Assembly: GCA_000181795.3 (NCBI GenBank)
Contig: CM012953.1
Location: 6,648,096-6,712,095, forward strand
Direction: 5' to 3'
DNA from: Trichinella spiralis
Taxonomy: Eukaryota; Nematoda; Enoplea; Trichinellida; Trichinellidae
DNA: 64,000 nt
In this document: positions 14,101 through 27,987 of the stretch, one piece after another
How positions within the stretch are numbered: the stretch's first letter is position 1
How the letters are laid out: each line of letters starts with the position of its first letter
The notes under the pieces: model-generated
Told to the model about the DNA's origin: nothing
The model's database searches: none
The model's input: the letters and a program-made list of their open reading frames with translations, nothing else
Program-made: the position numbers and the translations under genes

Positions 14101-17100
14101 TGAATAAAAATGCATTTGTGTAAATGAACAATTAAAAAAAGAGGGAGGGAGGAGGAAGAAAAATAGTAATGAATAAATAATGTTCAAGTTGGAAATTATT
14201 TATTTATTATTTACTGGCAGTGTTGTTCGAATTTGAAAGTTCGAGGAAATTCTGGTTTTCAAGTGTTTGTTCATTTATTGTTACAGCGAAGAACTACTGC
14301 ATGATGGTGATCATGAGCAGCTATCGAATATAATGAATAAAATTGAAATTTGTTTTTGTAAAAATATGTGATTAATAAAAATATGAAAGTTTATTATTAT
14401 TATTATTGTCATATGTTGTTGGTGGATTTGATTTTGTTGAGAGGGGAGAAATAAAAAATTGTTGTTTCATTTTCCAAACAAAGCTTTTTCACAAGTTAGC
14501 TTGCTTGCTTGTTTGTTTGGTGGATTTGCAGAAATTTTTTTTATCGATCAGTAAGCAGTAGTCGAGTTTCCAGAGAGTGTGTTCAAAGTGTTTGGTCGGT
14601 ATAATCGCCTGCCGGGAACCAACCGCTTGTCAGTTTCAGAGAAAGCAGCGAAATCAGAATCTATTTCAGAAAAGCGAATATCTATACTGTATGTTGTCAT
14701 GCAATCACGGTTGAACATGCCATTTAATATTATTTCATTCTCTTCTTCTGGCATTTAACTTAGCAAGCAGCGTCTCTTATATTTCGGCGATGGTGATCAA
14801 TTTTTTTCAGCTTTTCCTTTTTTTGCCCTCCCCCTTATTTTATGGAGAAAAGTGATTTTTCCCAGTAAACAATACCTTAAATCGGGCAAGTAAGCTGTGC
14901 TGCTGGTCATACTGGTTGTTTATTTGATTATCATTGTCGTCGTCGTTGTTGTTCCCATTATTTCATTTCTGCAATTTGAAAAAAAATTTTCTTTTCTTCA
15001 GATATTTATTAAACAATTTTATTATTTTTTCAACCTCGACTACTTGAGATACACAGTTGTACGTTCTTGTGCAACATGATTGAATATAGCATTGAAATTC
15101 TTCTTCTTTTCTATTTTCATTCATTTCAATTGCCTGCATAAAATAGTCAATTAATTATAAGTAAGTTGTAAATAATTATTTATTAAAGGGAAAATTTTTA
15201 TTTAACAGAAAACAAAACATAGTATTAAGAAAATAGGTATAGTAGGAATTTTTTTTAATATTTCAAGTGTTGAAGAATTTGTAAAGGTAAAGGCACTTTT
15301 GTTCATGCAAAATCGGCAAATTGTTTCAGATGCGGATGCAAAAGATGTTTGTTTAATTGTAATTCGAGATGCATGAATAAAAATGCTGACGTCGATGCTA
15401 TTGCGCAAACGGTGCATTAATATAATAATAGTATCCAGTAATATAAATAATATTTATTAAAACAGCATTTGCGATTAAAATAACAATATAAAAATCTTGC
15501 TTTCTATCATTTTTCTTTAAAGTGCCACTTTTGCAAGCTGCTCATATTTCTGTTTGTTTATTTTAATGGTAATGCTAGATATGTTATAATTTGTCATTTC
15601 TAATCAGATGTTGGTTGTAAATTTGAAATTGAGAAATCAACAAACCTTCTGATGATCTGATAAGTTTTATTGAAAACTGAAAGCAAAAAATTAAATCTGA
15701 AAAATTTTTATTAATTTTTAAATTTGCAATTGTTAGATTGTTTTGATTGGATAAAAAAATAAGCAACATGCTTTGTGCAGTAGCAATATTTTTTTCTAAT
15801 AGTTTGAATTTGATTTTCTCATTTATTCGTTTTTATCATAAGGCAGTGCAAATGACATTGTTCATTTAGTCATATGATCCATTAGTGTAGATAGAATTCA
15901 TTTGATGAACAGACAGAGTACTTTTTTTTAAATTTTAAAATTGTTTCAGAAGGTGAAATTGTTTTTATAAATAGAGTCGTTGTTGATTGATTTTCGACAG
16001 AATGCTTCAAGTGAGTCCAGTTTGGCTAAATAGCCCGTTGCTTGTGGCATGCTACATGCTAACCCGTATGATTTGTTTTTGTTTATTCCTGTTGATTTTT
16101 CCAGTATTCCTATCTGAGATTTTGAGCGGCAGCTTTACAAAACATTGTATGTGTATGTGCTTGTGCACAATGAGGATGTGTTTATGGAAATTTCCTTAAT
16201 TTACAGCCAAATTCTTTTTTCTTGTACAAGTTTTTTTTCTTTTACTTTGAAAGAAAATACTGAAAAAAATTTTCACCGTCAACATCAGTTTAGCTTTGAA
16301 TTAATTAGCTGTATGTGTGTTATAAGTGTATAAAATGGAAGCATGTTGAGAAGTTTAAAAGTATTCAGTTTAGATATTACATTTAAGCGACAAATAATAT
16401 TCAAATAATGAAACGCGTGAGAAATTACTTTATTATTTTATTTTTGTAATTCATTAATATTCAGAAACTCATGCAGACTTTATTTTACTGCGATGGATAT
16501 TTCATGTGAAAGGCATGTTTTACTTTTCTGACAAATTGGAATTTCATTCTCTTGTCCAAGTTTATCATTCATTTATGACGCTAATGTGGAATTTTGTCAG
16601 AGAGAGTGTGTGTTTTTATTTTAATCAAATTTGACGTTTGATCATAATGTTGTTAGTGCACTTGGAGGAACTTTAGTGTTTGCTGAATCGATGAGGTAAA
16701 ATTTTTGAAAATGAACAAGATTTTTATTCGTTTTAGCGTTCCTTGCAGTGCTCGCATTCCAGTGCCTCCAGGAAAAGACCAAATCCTTAGTCCCCCGTTT
16801 GTGCGCTACCGTCAGCAAGGAAATCGTGAGAAACGAATAACTCGTTTCATTAATTTTTACAATTCTTGCCAGGTAATAATTCATAGCTGATATGAGTTTG
16901 TTTTACATGTATATTTATTGTATTTTTGTCAGGACCAAGTAGATAATTTTACAAGTGAAGCGTGCTCACCGTCGCCCAGCTGCAGTTCGAGCTTTTCTGA
17001 TTCGTCTTGTGCCAAACCGACAACGTTGTCACCGTGTTCTGATTCCACGTCGAGGTCGGACACTGTCTACCGCGAAGGTATACTGTACCACAAGCAAGTT

Positions 17101-19669
17101 GCCGTGGAGAACGGTCGTCGGGCGCACGATCGGTCATGGCAACTTTATTGGGCATTTTTGATCGACCATCGCATGTACCTCTGTCCGGAGAAGCCAATGC
17201 TTGCCGTACCCCCAACTGCGCTCAGTTTTGACAAAGTAATATAATATTAAATTAATTCCTTTTTTTTCTTAAATAAAATTTATGTTCCGTTGTAGGTGGC
17301 GAACTTTGTTCGAGAAAAAGCGGCACTGTTGATCGACGTTCGTTCGTGCATTGCTGACATTGCCTATAGTCACTTGAAGCGGAAGAATGTATTCCGCTGC
17401 ATCACGGTGAACCAGTCGGAGCACTTGTTCCAAGCGATGGATGAGAAAGATATGATTGGTTGGATTGCCGCATTGCAATCGTGTGCAGTGATCGAAGAGA
17501 CGGTATTTATTGGTTGTTTTTGTTTTTGTTTTTTACAAAAATTTTACATTATATATAATACACGTAAATAACTCGTTTCCAATTGCATGCGTGATGTATG
17601 TAGTTTATTTTGAAATGATGGAGTAGAAATCTTATTGTTGTTGCACAGTACAATATTACTACTATTCAGCCCCGGTGATTGTTCCTCTCTTCACGGTGAA
17701 GCAGTTTCTGTTATTTCAACTTGGCAAGATTTCAGAAAGCAGATTGATTTTTTCTTTTGTTTATTTGTTGTTTTGATTTAAAATTTTAAAAATATTTTTA
17801 CCAATAATTAAGTGAAAAACGCTTGTACAAATGATAAACAGTTTGACTTTGTAAATAATTAATTTTCTCTTTGCTTTGCTAACTGTACAAAAAAGCGAGA
17901 CCGTTGATGGAATTTAAGAGAGCATTTCGCAAGCGATGTAATCAAATGGAGCTAAGTGGGTGAAAACGATTATTGCAAATTGAATTCAGTTACGCTGAGT
18001 ATCATTTTTTAACCGAGGAAAAATGTCAAGCGAGAGAGAGGCCACAATCGAATAATTATAAGTATTGTTCATCATCACTGGAAGTTTTTTCAAACTCCTT
18101 CAATTTCTGTCGGCACATATTTCATTCACACGTGCAAGTTATGTTTTGATAAGCATTATAATTTTAAATATTATTTCAGATTTTAGAATGCAACGATTTT
18201 TATTTTTCTTCTTCATCTTGTTATTTTTCAATTTGAAATAAGGATTTGTAGTTTTCTTTTTGGCAAACAAGTAATCAGTTCGTTTATTGTAATGAGAAAG
18301 ATATACATGCGCATGCGTGTTGAGAGTAAATACAAAAAACATATTATCATTGTTATTATTATTAATATTAAAATTTCAATGTATAGTTGAATATGGGAAC
18401 GTTGCTACTTATCTTTGACGGTGGTGTGTGATTTCAAAATAATGATGATCAGGTGTTGATGGTAAATTGTTCAAAAGAAAAATAAAGATAAGCAAGCAGC
18501 AAATAAATAATAATTGTTTGTAATATTTGATTATTAAAGATTTTTCGGTAATGCAGTTTCATTGTACATGTGTTGCGAGAATTGATTTTCTTATTGACTT
18601 TTCAGTCAAGTCGAAAAGTATTTTCAATAAGGTTATGCGCGGTGTTCCATCTCAGAGATGTGCGATTTTGTTCAAGGCATGCTAATGCATGCTTTACAGT
18701 GAATGGGGGTGTGGTGGGCATGTATGCGTCATCCAGAGTGAAAAAAAGTGAACTAGTGATGGTTTATTTGGCGTTTTCTTGAACAGATTTTCATATTTTC
18801 GAACGATTTGTGTTCATCGTATTTATCATGGCTTGCTTCCATGAAGCTGCTTTTCCGTTTTGGCTGATGATGACGACATTTTGCACAAACAGCACGTTGA
18901 TTTTTCAATGAGGGCTGACGATTGGCTGAGTGTGGCGGTTAGTTGACTTGCCTATTCATCGTCTGTGCCGGTCATCGATTTCTGCGGTGCCGTTGATTCG
19001 TAATGTCGTCAGGACTCTTTTGACGCATTCATCTTGACCACTACCAATACTATTAGTAGTAGTAGTAGTAGTAGTAGTAATACTAGTACTACTACGGCAG
19101 TAGCAAGCAGCTGCAGCTGCTGATATCGATGTTGATTTGTGTGATGTTGTTGTTGTTGTTGTTGCTGTTGTTTCTTTATTTTGAAAAGCTGTTCGTTCGT
19201 CTTGCGGTAAATCATATCTGTAAGCTGATTTGATAATTTTTGCACACTGCCCGACGTTATGAAAATGTAAAACAGCTGATTATTGCTTATCGAAGCTAAG
19301 CGATTCACAATGGAGCTGACGATTTCAGCCGACCTTGGGCGATCAAGAGGGAGAGACAAGGACGTGTTTGGTCGATATTGTGTTTTGCGTTTTCTACAAT
19401 TTACTATAGAACGGGTGCTTTTGTGCGAAATGGCTAACCTGCATTTTGACACCGGTTATAGGGGGCGGTGGCCGAAATCGTCAGCTATTCAAAATGAGCT
19501 GCTATTTTCTCTGTGTCTCTTTTTCTCTGTTCCATTCTTCTATGTGTATTAAAGCCTGCTTGCTTGCTAGGAGAGGAGCTCGATTCTATACGTACATGAA
19601 TTGTTATGAGTGCCTGTGTGAGCATATTCATGAACTCATTCACAACTGCACTCCAATGAACCAGTTTCC

Positions 19670-19707
<38 letters not shown>

Positions 19708-22700
19708 GGTTGGTTGGTATGCTTGCATTGTCACTGACTTTGTTTGTCTTGGTGTGAAAGTATCTATTTCTGCGCTTGTTAAAGTTGTTGGATCTTTGAT
19801 TATTTCTTGATCACATTTAACAAATGTAAAATGACAGTCAATTGTGATTTGTTTTTCTTTCCATTAATTTATTATAAGACAAAGGTTACAATATTCCGCT
19901 ACTGTTCGAAAATGCCAACTCGGTTCTTTTCAAACTTGGATCCTAATTATGGTAGTTATGATCATCAATCATTTGGTTGTTGGTTTATGATTTGCTAGTC
20001 GATAGGGGCTTCTAACACTGCTATGTATATCACTGCACTAGTTTGAATAATAACAGTGTTGGTAGCATCAGAAATAGTTGTATCAGTATTGCTAGTTTAG
20101 TAGTGGTGGGAATGAGTGTATGTGTGTGTGTCTGTGTGTGTGTGGTTAGTAGTAATGCTAATACCAGAGCGCCATCTTTTTCTTCTCTGCCCGGACATGC
20201 CTAATCGATAGTGAAGTGAAAGCGAGTTTATGGTGAACCAATGTTTCCAGGAAACGGTGTCTCCGAGCAGTTTGGCTTTGATCATCAAACATTACGAACG
20301 GCAGTCGCATTCGTTGTCACCGTCGGTGAAGCTGAAAAAACCGACCACCCTACATCGAGTGGTCACCGCAGCCAAAGAGCGCAACACTGCTGCTGCTACT
20401 AATGCCAGTCTAATGGACGATGCAAGCCATGACCAGCAGACAGCGACCGACTTGAACAGAGACGAAGCTTCAGCCGTTGTTGCCAGCTCGTCATCGTCTT
20501 CATCGTTTGGTCAACTTGCCCATTCTAAATTGGAAAAAGGTACAAAAATCCATCATCAGTTATTATTTATTGGAATTTTAATAAAAACGATCTTATTGTT
20601 CAGGTGAAGCAACGTTGAAAAAAGTGAAAAAATGGTGCAAAACCAGGAAAGCTGCCGCTGGACCGGCAGCAGTTGTTTCTTCTCAAGTCAACAACCCGAA
20701 AGTGAACGCCGTTTTCGGTATCAACTTGGAAGAATGCGTTACAACTGGAGAAACAGATGTACGTATATATATTTTTTTTATTTATTTGTACTTTTTTTTT
20801 GTAAATTACTTATTTTTTCTTCTCTTATATTATATATTAGAGTTTTGATTGATCGAATGATTGATTGATTGATTTATTAATTTATTTTTATATTAATCGA
20901 CTCTACGTTTTTATTTCGTGAATTTATATTCATCTGAGTTGAGTTGTAAGTTAACTTATATACACTTAACAACAACAGTGACAATATACATTGATTGGAA
21001 TCGGTGGATTTGTTGTTGTTGGCGATATTGTTGTAGATGTTGTTTCGTGTAAGCATAAAAGACGAAAAAAAGTGACGATGAATCATGCTTGGGCATTAAT
21101 GAGCTGATTGATCGATGCAGTTTTGAAAGCAACGAACGCCTTCTATAATTAGTGTCTTTCAGTTGGCAACAGAACTTGTAACATCTATCTCATCATCAGT
21201 TTTGGCTAATTTCGATTCAGATGAAGTTGCGCCTAATCAGCGCCAGCCAACGCGAACGATAGATATTTAGATATATACTTTCTTTCATGTAATATTTTAA
21301 ATTTAAACGGAAAAGAAAAATCCATTTTGAAAGATTTTCTAATTTTTTTTCCTCAAAATGCAATTCATATATTTAATCTGTAGCTTGTATTTTCTTTTTA
21401 CTGCTCTTTATTTGCGGTTGTTGTTGTAATAATTATTTAAAATTTGCTCCTACTAACGACCACTTTGTTCTGCTTGTTTTCTTTTTCTGTTTCACTTTTC
21501 TCCTTATTCTTCTCTTTTTATACGGAAGATATTTAATAATTTTCTACAATGACGAATCAAGTTTCAAATTAGTGTCTTTTTATATTCACGTGGGCATAGA
21601 AAACATTTCTTCTGCTTGAAATTGAGCTAATTGTGATGAAGCCGGTTTGCTTTGAGTGATGTGATGCGAAGCGAGTGAAGGCGGAAATTTCACTTCTTCA
21701 CCGTTGTTGGGTTGTGCAACCGAACGTGATTTATTCTATTCTACTTCAACAACAATATTGGATGTTCTAAATTATTATTATAATTAAAAATAACTCTTGT
21801 ATATTTCAGATAAGAAATATTTAAAATTGAGATTGGGATTTGCAAACAGACAAATTTATTATTGTTGAAATGTTATATTTTCTTGATAAATGAGAAGAAT
21901 GAAATTATGTGCTTGCTAATGAAAGCTTTTCTTGTTTTTATTATTAATTTATGTTCTTTTTTTCTTTATTTTAGTTCGTCCCGCTTATAGTTCAGCTTTG
22001 TGTCAAAGTGGTCGAAGCGTATGGATTGGATACAGTTGGAGTGTATCGAATTCCTGGCAACACTGCTGCTGTGAATACTTTGTCCGCCAATTTGGACCAA
22101 GGATTTGAATTTGTAATTTATTAATTTTTTTGAATCAGTTTTTAAATTATGTAATATTATATTAAGTGTTGTATTAATATTTGAGGTCGAATTTGACGAT
22201 ATTCGATGGCGAGATGTGAATGTCGTTAGCAGCCTTTTGAAAGCCTTTTTTCGCAAACTGCCTGATCCGTTGTTGACGAGCGCACTTTATCGTGATTTTA
22301 TCGAAGCTAATCGGATCGAATCTCTAGAATCTCGTTTGAAAGTTTTTCGCGAATTGGTAAATAGAACTTAAATATTATCATTAAATTTCTGGGTTCGGTG
22401 TTCAAATGGATTACATTTAAAAATAAATTTCAAATTTAGATCTTCAAACTTCCAAAACATAACTTCGAAACGCTCAAATTTTTACTGCAGCATCTCAAAC
22501 GGGTTGTGGCGCACAGCTCGGTGAACAAAGTATATATTATTTTGTTTTAATTTTATTTTTTAAATATTTTTCTTTATTTAAATTTAATTTTGTAGATGGA
22601 AGTGAAAAATTTAGCACTGATGTTTGGCCCATCGCTTGTACGCCCTAGTGGTGAGAACATGGTCACTATGGTCACTCATATGTCTGATCAGTGTAAAATA

Positions 22701-24084
22701 GTCGAGCTCCTTTTGTCGCACGTAAGATTTTTTGTTTTCTCGAGATGTCCTATTAATATTGTACCGATTATTATTATTATTATTATAAATATTTCTTTTG
22801 GTTTACAGAGTGACTGGATATTTGGACCAGATTGGTCAGCAAGTCTTGACAATCAGTCAGAATTGACCAAATCATTAGATCATTCTTCTTCAAATGTGGG
22901 CGAGTTGTTGAATTTGATTCATCATTCAGAAAAAGGTAGATATGTTTTTCCTTTTCTGTTCATTTATTCCGTAATTTTTTTTCACAAAATAAATGTGCTT
23001 GATTAGTTAATGGGAAGGGGGGCTGGCTGTATTTTGTCCACGCGAGCTCTTCTCCTCTGATCAATCAGTGCCTTTATATTTAATGTTGCTAACTTTAAAT
23101 GATGAAAAATTATCGATTTTCAATGTAAATTTGAGAAAATTTGCAAAAAAGCGAAAATGATGCAGTTTATATTTTATATTAAAATTATAAATTATTTCCT
23201 TTATTTTAAATTAATTTTTTGGTGGTTAATTTTTCTTCGGTTGTTTTTATGATATGTTTTTCTGAATACAGACAAATTCTATGACGTATTGTCTATTTGT
23301 CATGGCTGCAGTGATCATATGCAATATATATACGTATAACATATACCTGGGGTGTTGAAAAATATCTCTATTTACCAGAAAAGATTTGATGAAAAATTAG
23401 AATTTATCTTTTTCAGAATTTTCATATATTGCTGTATTTTGTTATGAATTGATTTTGAGCATTATTCTTATTAACGAATTTATCAACAAACGGAAATGCT
23501 TCATTATGGATTTTTCCAGTATGTATTTATCAATTTTAAGTTTGACGAAGAAAAACGTATAAAAATTCATTCTCGTCTGTGTGGAAAAAGAAATTAACGA
23601 AAAGGACAGCGAAGTAAGCAGCTGGAGACAGACATCTTTGCTGATGTAGATGTTGTTGATTGAGGCAAATTTTTAAATTCATTCATCACAGTTGTTTCAA
23701 TATATTCCATCAGTTTTGTCTTTTCTGAATAGAAATAATTGTCTGTGACGAAACTGTTTGAAGATGGTGCTGAAAGCAGTGATTAATTGACAACAAGTTG
23801 AGAGAGTTGGTTCACAATAATCAGAAATACAATCTAACTAACTTCTTGAGTTATTATTCCTTGATTGCGGTTGTAGTGGAGAAAAATTATTTTAAATAAT
23901 AGAAAAACACGTGTTATTTGTAAGCAAAAAAAGAAGAATTGAACCAAGCACAGTAGCACAGAAAACAGTAGTCAGACGAAGTGATTAAATGAAATGGAGG
24001 AGGGTTTCTGTGAAAGTTGAAAAATTAGCTTTAACTGAAAGAAAAATCCCATTTTTTCCATCATTGGAGAATGATTGGAGAGTG

Positions 24085-24117
<33 letters not shown>

Positions 24118-26314
24118 ATTCAGCGAATCGAAGAGGAAATAGTAAGTAAGTTCAATTCAATTTGACCATCTTCTCAATGATCGTTGAAGCGCGCAATCAA
24201 GCTTCAACGCATTCACCATTTGCAGACTTGAATGAACTAATCTATATTCGCGTGGAAAAATTGATCCACAATTTTCCAAATGCCATTCTGCATGTAAGCT
24301 TTATCAATCAACAAACAGCCGAGCGGCTATTTAACATCATACTCTACCTACTACGTACGTGCAGCATTTGTCAATAGATGTGAATGAAAATCATCATATC
24401 CAATCAAACAACCAGGGAATAGAGGGAGGAGAAGAAGGAAATTGCATTGTTTTTTCTTTTGAAATGTTTTTTTTGCAGTTTTAGATTTAGGAGTTGAAAT
24501 TTCTAGAAATACAATCTCAGTAGAGTTCTGAAAAAAATTCCCTTTCATTCAAATGGAACTGATTTGTATACTTTTGTATTGGATAATAATATTTTAAAAA
24601 GTGAGAAGAAATTGGGAAAGAATTGGTGGTGCAGTGTTTATTTTATATTGGAAGAAATTGAATTCTTTCTTGTTCGAATGAAATAATTGTTGCTGTTGTA
24701 GATTTAGACAAGGTGAAAGAAAATTTGGCTAGAAATTTGCAAAATGTGAAAATGGTAAAAAGTGGCTGTTTGGCACCGTCATCAACAGCACAAGCGATTC
24801 AACAACCGCAACAGTGCTTCACTACAGCTGATTATGACGAAAGGAATATCGACGAGGAGGTGGCAAGGGCGGAACGGCTTCATTCGTTGAGTGTTGAATG
24901 TTGCACCCCGTCGTTGTTGAACAGCCGACGTCTTTCGGCTGGCGTCGGTGATCCATTGGCAATTTCTGCCAGATCCTCGACTACAAATGAGTTGATTCAA
25001 GCGGCCGAAGATTACCGCAAAAGTCGCGAAGAGCAGATTTACACCGCTCGGCGGATATTCATTGCCGGCACGTCAGCTGTTGATTCAGTGCACAATTCCC
25101 CGCCGGTCGACAGCGTGGCCAAGATCGATGGTCTGGCACGCCATTGTCGTCATTTGAACGTGAATCCCAATTCTTTGGATGTGCTCAGTCCAGAGACTAG
25201 GGAAAAAATCAAACAATTTCAACGTGGTCATCCTCTTTGGTCTTCGTCGTCTGCTCGTAGCGGTAACAATATTTTGGCCTCCTTATCAACGACAGGGCCA
25301 CAGTTTAGTAGTAATAATGATAATAGGAATGAGGTGAATTTACGACAACACAACGACGAATTGATTCCTTATTCTGAATCTGATGTGAGAAAAAAGAACA
25401 TCGACGATATGTTGATGAGTCGTTCTTGTCAAGCAAGATTGGCTTATTCAACTAATTCACCAAAAATAAATACACCTGGTGCTACTGTTATTGCTACTAC
25501 TGACCGTGCCTTTAGCAACAGCAACAGCAACAGCAACAACAACAACAACAACAGTAAAACTTACCAACATGGTGCTTCCACCTTGGCCAAGGAAAGTTAC
25601 CCAGCCACCAGTTTCATATGTGCTTCTTCGATTTCGTCTAGCGGGATGCACGATCAGTCAAGGTTGGTTGAATCGAATCTTTCCAAGCCGATTTCTTCCC
25701 CTGCTGCCGATTCTTCATCTTCATCGTCGGCATTTTTACGAAGACACGTAATCATGCGTCGTCCTGCTCAACTGGAATCAGCTGCAACGAATAGGGAACA
25801 GAATAAAAATGTCAAAAATTTACCAACCTCTCCTTCCACTGCTATTATTAATAATACTACCACTACTCCATCTTCTTCGTCTTGTTCTTCTCGTTCGACA
25901 ATCCTGCGTAACTATGGCCAAAGTAGTTTCGATTCAGCAATGCCAGCTAAATTTTCCCATTTGCTCAAATTGAACAATCGCAAATCATCGTCTCCGCAGG
26001 CAGGTGGCGGCAAGAGGCGTGATGCACGACGGCACACGTTGGGCAACGTCGACTGTGGTGGTATTGTAGGCGTGAAATTATCATCTGCACCGTCGACCAT
26101 AACGGCGCCCACGCGATGGTCGATCGAAGCAGTCACCGGGGCGCAGGGTGGCGTTGGAGCTGGTATGATGGCGTCGGTCGAGTCCAAAGCTAGACAAGAT
26201 GATGACCACGCCTTGAAGCAGCGTTGCCTGAAACGACGGTCTGTGCGTCGCAGCAATCCCAACCTGTCCTCCCCGCCGTTGAACTTCGACCCGGCTTTGC
26301 AAGTCCACTCTTAG
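5166..26314 (+). CDS. pac-1/ARHGAP21-like: RhoGAP protein with PH domain, ARHGAP21/23 (PAC-1) type
   Basis: Thirteen coding exons: 5166-6204, 13205-13460, 16737-16872, 16933-17235, 17296-17502, 20251-20539, 20604-20758, 21975-22112, 22186-22356, 22440-22529, 22596-22721, 22809-22935, 24702-26314. All junctions are phase-compatible and give 1549 aa. The PH domain is about residues 521-642. The RhoGAP domain is about 783-975, with arginine finger R820 in GVYRIPGN, K860 in [15 protein letters not shown], and N933 in [11 protein letters not shown]. This PH-GAP block closely matches ARHGAP21/23, which inactivate Rho-family GTPases (C. elegans PAC-1 acts on CDC-42 at cell contacts). The N-terminal and C-terminal regions are low-complexity (Ser, Asn, Glu runs), and a WKR-containing motif is repeated near residues 48-57 and 98-107. 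The start is the first ATG after an in-frame TAG at 5133. Therefore the PDZ domain of vertebrate ARHGAP21 is not encoded upstream in this exon, and I saw none elsewhere. Confidence 0.9.
8769..8810. repeat. Perfect inverted repeat around a TA tract
   Basis: The left arm TTTTTGTTATAT is mirrored by the right arm ATATAACAAAAA across a TA microsatellite, so the whole tract can form a cruciform or RNA hairpin. It lies inside the first RhoGAP intron. Confidence 0.8.
11030..11200. promoter_or_regulatory. CRE-containing intronic block
   Basis: A full palindromic cAMP-response element TGACGTCA lies at 11067-11074. It is followed by a CCA-trinucleotide run near 11110 in a locally less AT-rich block within RhoGAP intron 1. 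A regulatory function is inferred only from the motif and base composition. Confidence 0.3.
13461..16736 (+). other. Second RhoGAP intron
   Basis: A 3.3 kb AT-rich intron with GTAAGT donor at 13461 and TTTTAG acceptor at 16731-16736. Apart from the possible alternative terminal exon near 14287, I see only simple repeats and short unsupported frames. Confidence 0.7.
14287..14371 (+). other. Candidate alternative last exon of the RhoGAP gene
   Basis: A TTACAG acceptor at 14281-14286 opens a frame that joins exon 2 (ending 13460) in the correct phase. It adds 28 residues beginning [12 protein letters not shown] and stops at a TGA at 14369-14371, directly followed by AATAAA at 14374-14379. Use of this exon would yield a protein of about 459 residues lacking the PH and RhoGAP domains. 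It is not needed for the full-length model, since exon 2 also joins 16737 in phase. Confidence 0.35.
17503..20250 (+). other. RhoGAP intron between the PH domain and the Ser-rich linker
   Basis: A 2.7 kb intron, GT at 17503 and AG at 20249-20250. It contains a TAG/TAC trinucleotide inverted repeat near 19045-19096, a (TTG)n run near 19140-19171, a (GTTA)n tract at 19671-19710, and (TG)n near 20117-20142. No coding potential is supported. Confidence 0.7.
19671..19718. repeat. (GTTA)n / (GGTT)n tetranucleotide repeat
   Basis: About nine tandem GTTA units pass into three GGTT units. Simple repeat inside a RhoGAP intron. Confidence 0.9.
20759..21974 (+). other. RhoGAP intron splitting the start of the GAP domain
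   Basis: A 1.2 kb AT-rich intron (GTACGT donor at 20759, TTTTAG acceptor ending 21974). It separates the residues just before the GAP domain core from the exon carrying the arginine finger. Nothing else is supported inside it. Confidence 0.75.
22936..24701 (+). other. Last RhoGAP intron
   Basis: A 1.8 kb intron between the end of the GAP domain and the long C-terminal exon. It contains a (TTG)n run near 24087-24117. An open frame at 24162-24377 was considered and not accepted as an exon. Confidence 0.7.
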
Positions 26315-27700
26315 CTATTATTATTATTATTAATATTACATTTAGCAGCTTTTCTCGATTTTTTTGTTGTTATTCTTTTCTTTTTGTTCTCTGTTCTCTG
26401 TTGTTCGCTTTTCACAACGCGACAGCTTTCTGAAAGCTAATAATTTCTTTTTTTTTTCTTTTGTACTTGCTTGGAAAAAGTAATGACAAAGAAAGAACGA
26501 AAAAGAAAAAAGCAAAAGAAAGCTAACTCACCGAATACCACCAACTGACAACAGGCAAACAAGCATTCGACAAATCAACTTCGTTTTGTTGCCTGCGTTG
26601 GTTGTGTTGTGGCCGCCAAAGAAAAAAAAAGTACAAATTCTTCTTCACTTTCTCTTACTTCTTCTCTCTTACTTGCCGGCGATTGATTCGATGTGATTAT
26701 TAAAAAAACACTTACCTAATAATCAAGTGTTTCGTTGTATTATTCCAACGTCCAGAAACAAATTCAGGTGAGAAGACAATTACATGTAAATTCAGTTGTA
26801 AATTATTTGATGGCTCTAACGAAACTTCGTTTTGAAAGTGTTGTGGACTTAATTAATTAAATTAATTATGTTAATTTTTGCATGTTTTCTTATTAATTAC
26901 TAATACTGTAAATTTGATTTTCAAGTATTTTTTATGCCCATATTTTCCACCTGTACAACCGTATCTTTACTGCTTTATGTGACAGTAATAACAGATATGA
27001 CAACAGCAGATAAAGTGGTTGGTGTGCAACGTTTTAAAATGTACATTCAAAAGATCTCACCAGTCAAAAAATAAAATTATCCCATTAATATTCCTTTGAA
27101 TCAAATTGCCATTTAACACTGTCTATTTGATCACATGTTTTGTTACAGTAATCGCATTACTAACTAGTGAATATGCATGCGCACATCCGTGACAGACAAA
27201 TTGCACTTTATGATTTGAGCGTACAAAAATTTTGATAAATTTCATTTTATTGTTATGCTTTGAAAACCACTTTTTTATTAAAAAGTTGAATTACTTTTTC
27301 AAGCACTGACTGCTCATATGTTACCGTGAAGAAAAATGTAAGACTGTACAATCTAAAGTGTCAAGTTAAATTGTCATGAATAGGTGATAGATTGATATAT
27401 AAACATTTTTAAAAGCAATGCTGAAATCTTTGTAATTTAAAATTTTATTTTAAAAGATTATAAATTAATATTTATAATTTTTATCAAAGTAATTTTTAAT
27501 TAACTAATTCTTATCAAAATAATAAAGATATATAGTTAGACAGAAAAATTTTTTAATAACATAAATTTATAATTTTACGTATAAAAATTATACTATAGTA
27601 TCTATTTTTACATTATTTTTTTATTTATAAAAGATTTTTACTTATTTGTAAAAGAAGATCAGGTTCGCGAATTAACAATTTTTCCTACTGACTGTTTTTT
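26315..27700. other. RhoGAP 3' UTR and intergenic DNA
   Basis: Sequence after the RhoGAP stop codon. A canonical AATAAA occurs at 27070-27075, about 756 nt downstream of the stop, and is the best visible poly(A) signal for the gene. No other gene is visible. Confidence 0.5.
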
Positions 27701-27987
27701 ACAGTTAACGTGTATGGTTAGTTATCAGCGGACATTGTTGCTTGCGCCCTTGGTAAGTGGTTCTGTTTCTTCGTTATGGCTCTGAATGCTGTTATTTTTT
27801 AATATTTTGTTATATTTTAAAAATAATTTTATGTTTTATACTTTGATTCCTTATTTATTGTCTCTTTCCTCTTACAGGTTGATTAATAATATGCGCTCCT
27901 TTCACTAATATATCTTTTATGAATTCCTTTTTTTAGACTGAAAATCCTTAGAAATTACATACTTTGTGTCTTAATTGTGTAATTTCA
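27700..27987 (+). other. Probable 5' untranslated exon(s) of the RRM gene
   Basis: A good donor (TTG|GTAAGT) ends a putative exon at 27752 and a pyrimidine-rich acceptor CTCTTACAG ends at 27877. A further TTTTTTTAG acceptor ends at 27936. Two short upstream ATG frames (27892 and 27918) terminate before the main ATG at 27988. An in-frame TAG at 27949 supports 27988 as the true start. The exact UTR structure cannot be settled from sequence alone. Confidence 0.4.

Noticed and set aside
24162-24377. Possible extra RhoGAP exon before the last exon
   Set aside because: The GAP-domain exon joins the last exon directly in phase, and this frame has no acceptor matching its reading frame.
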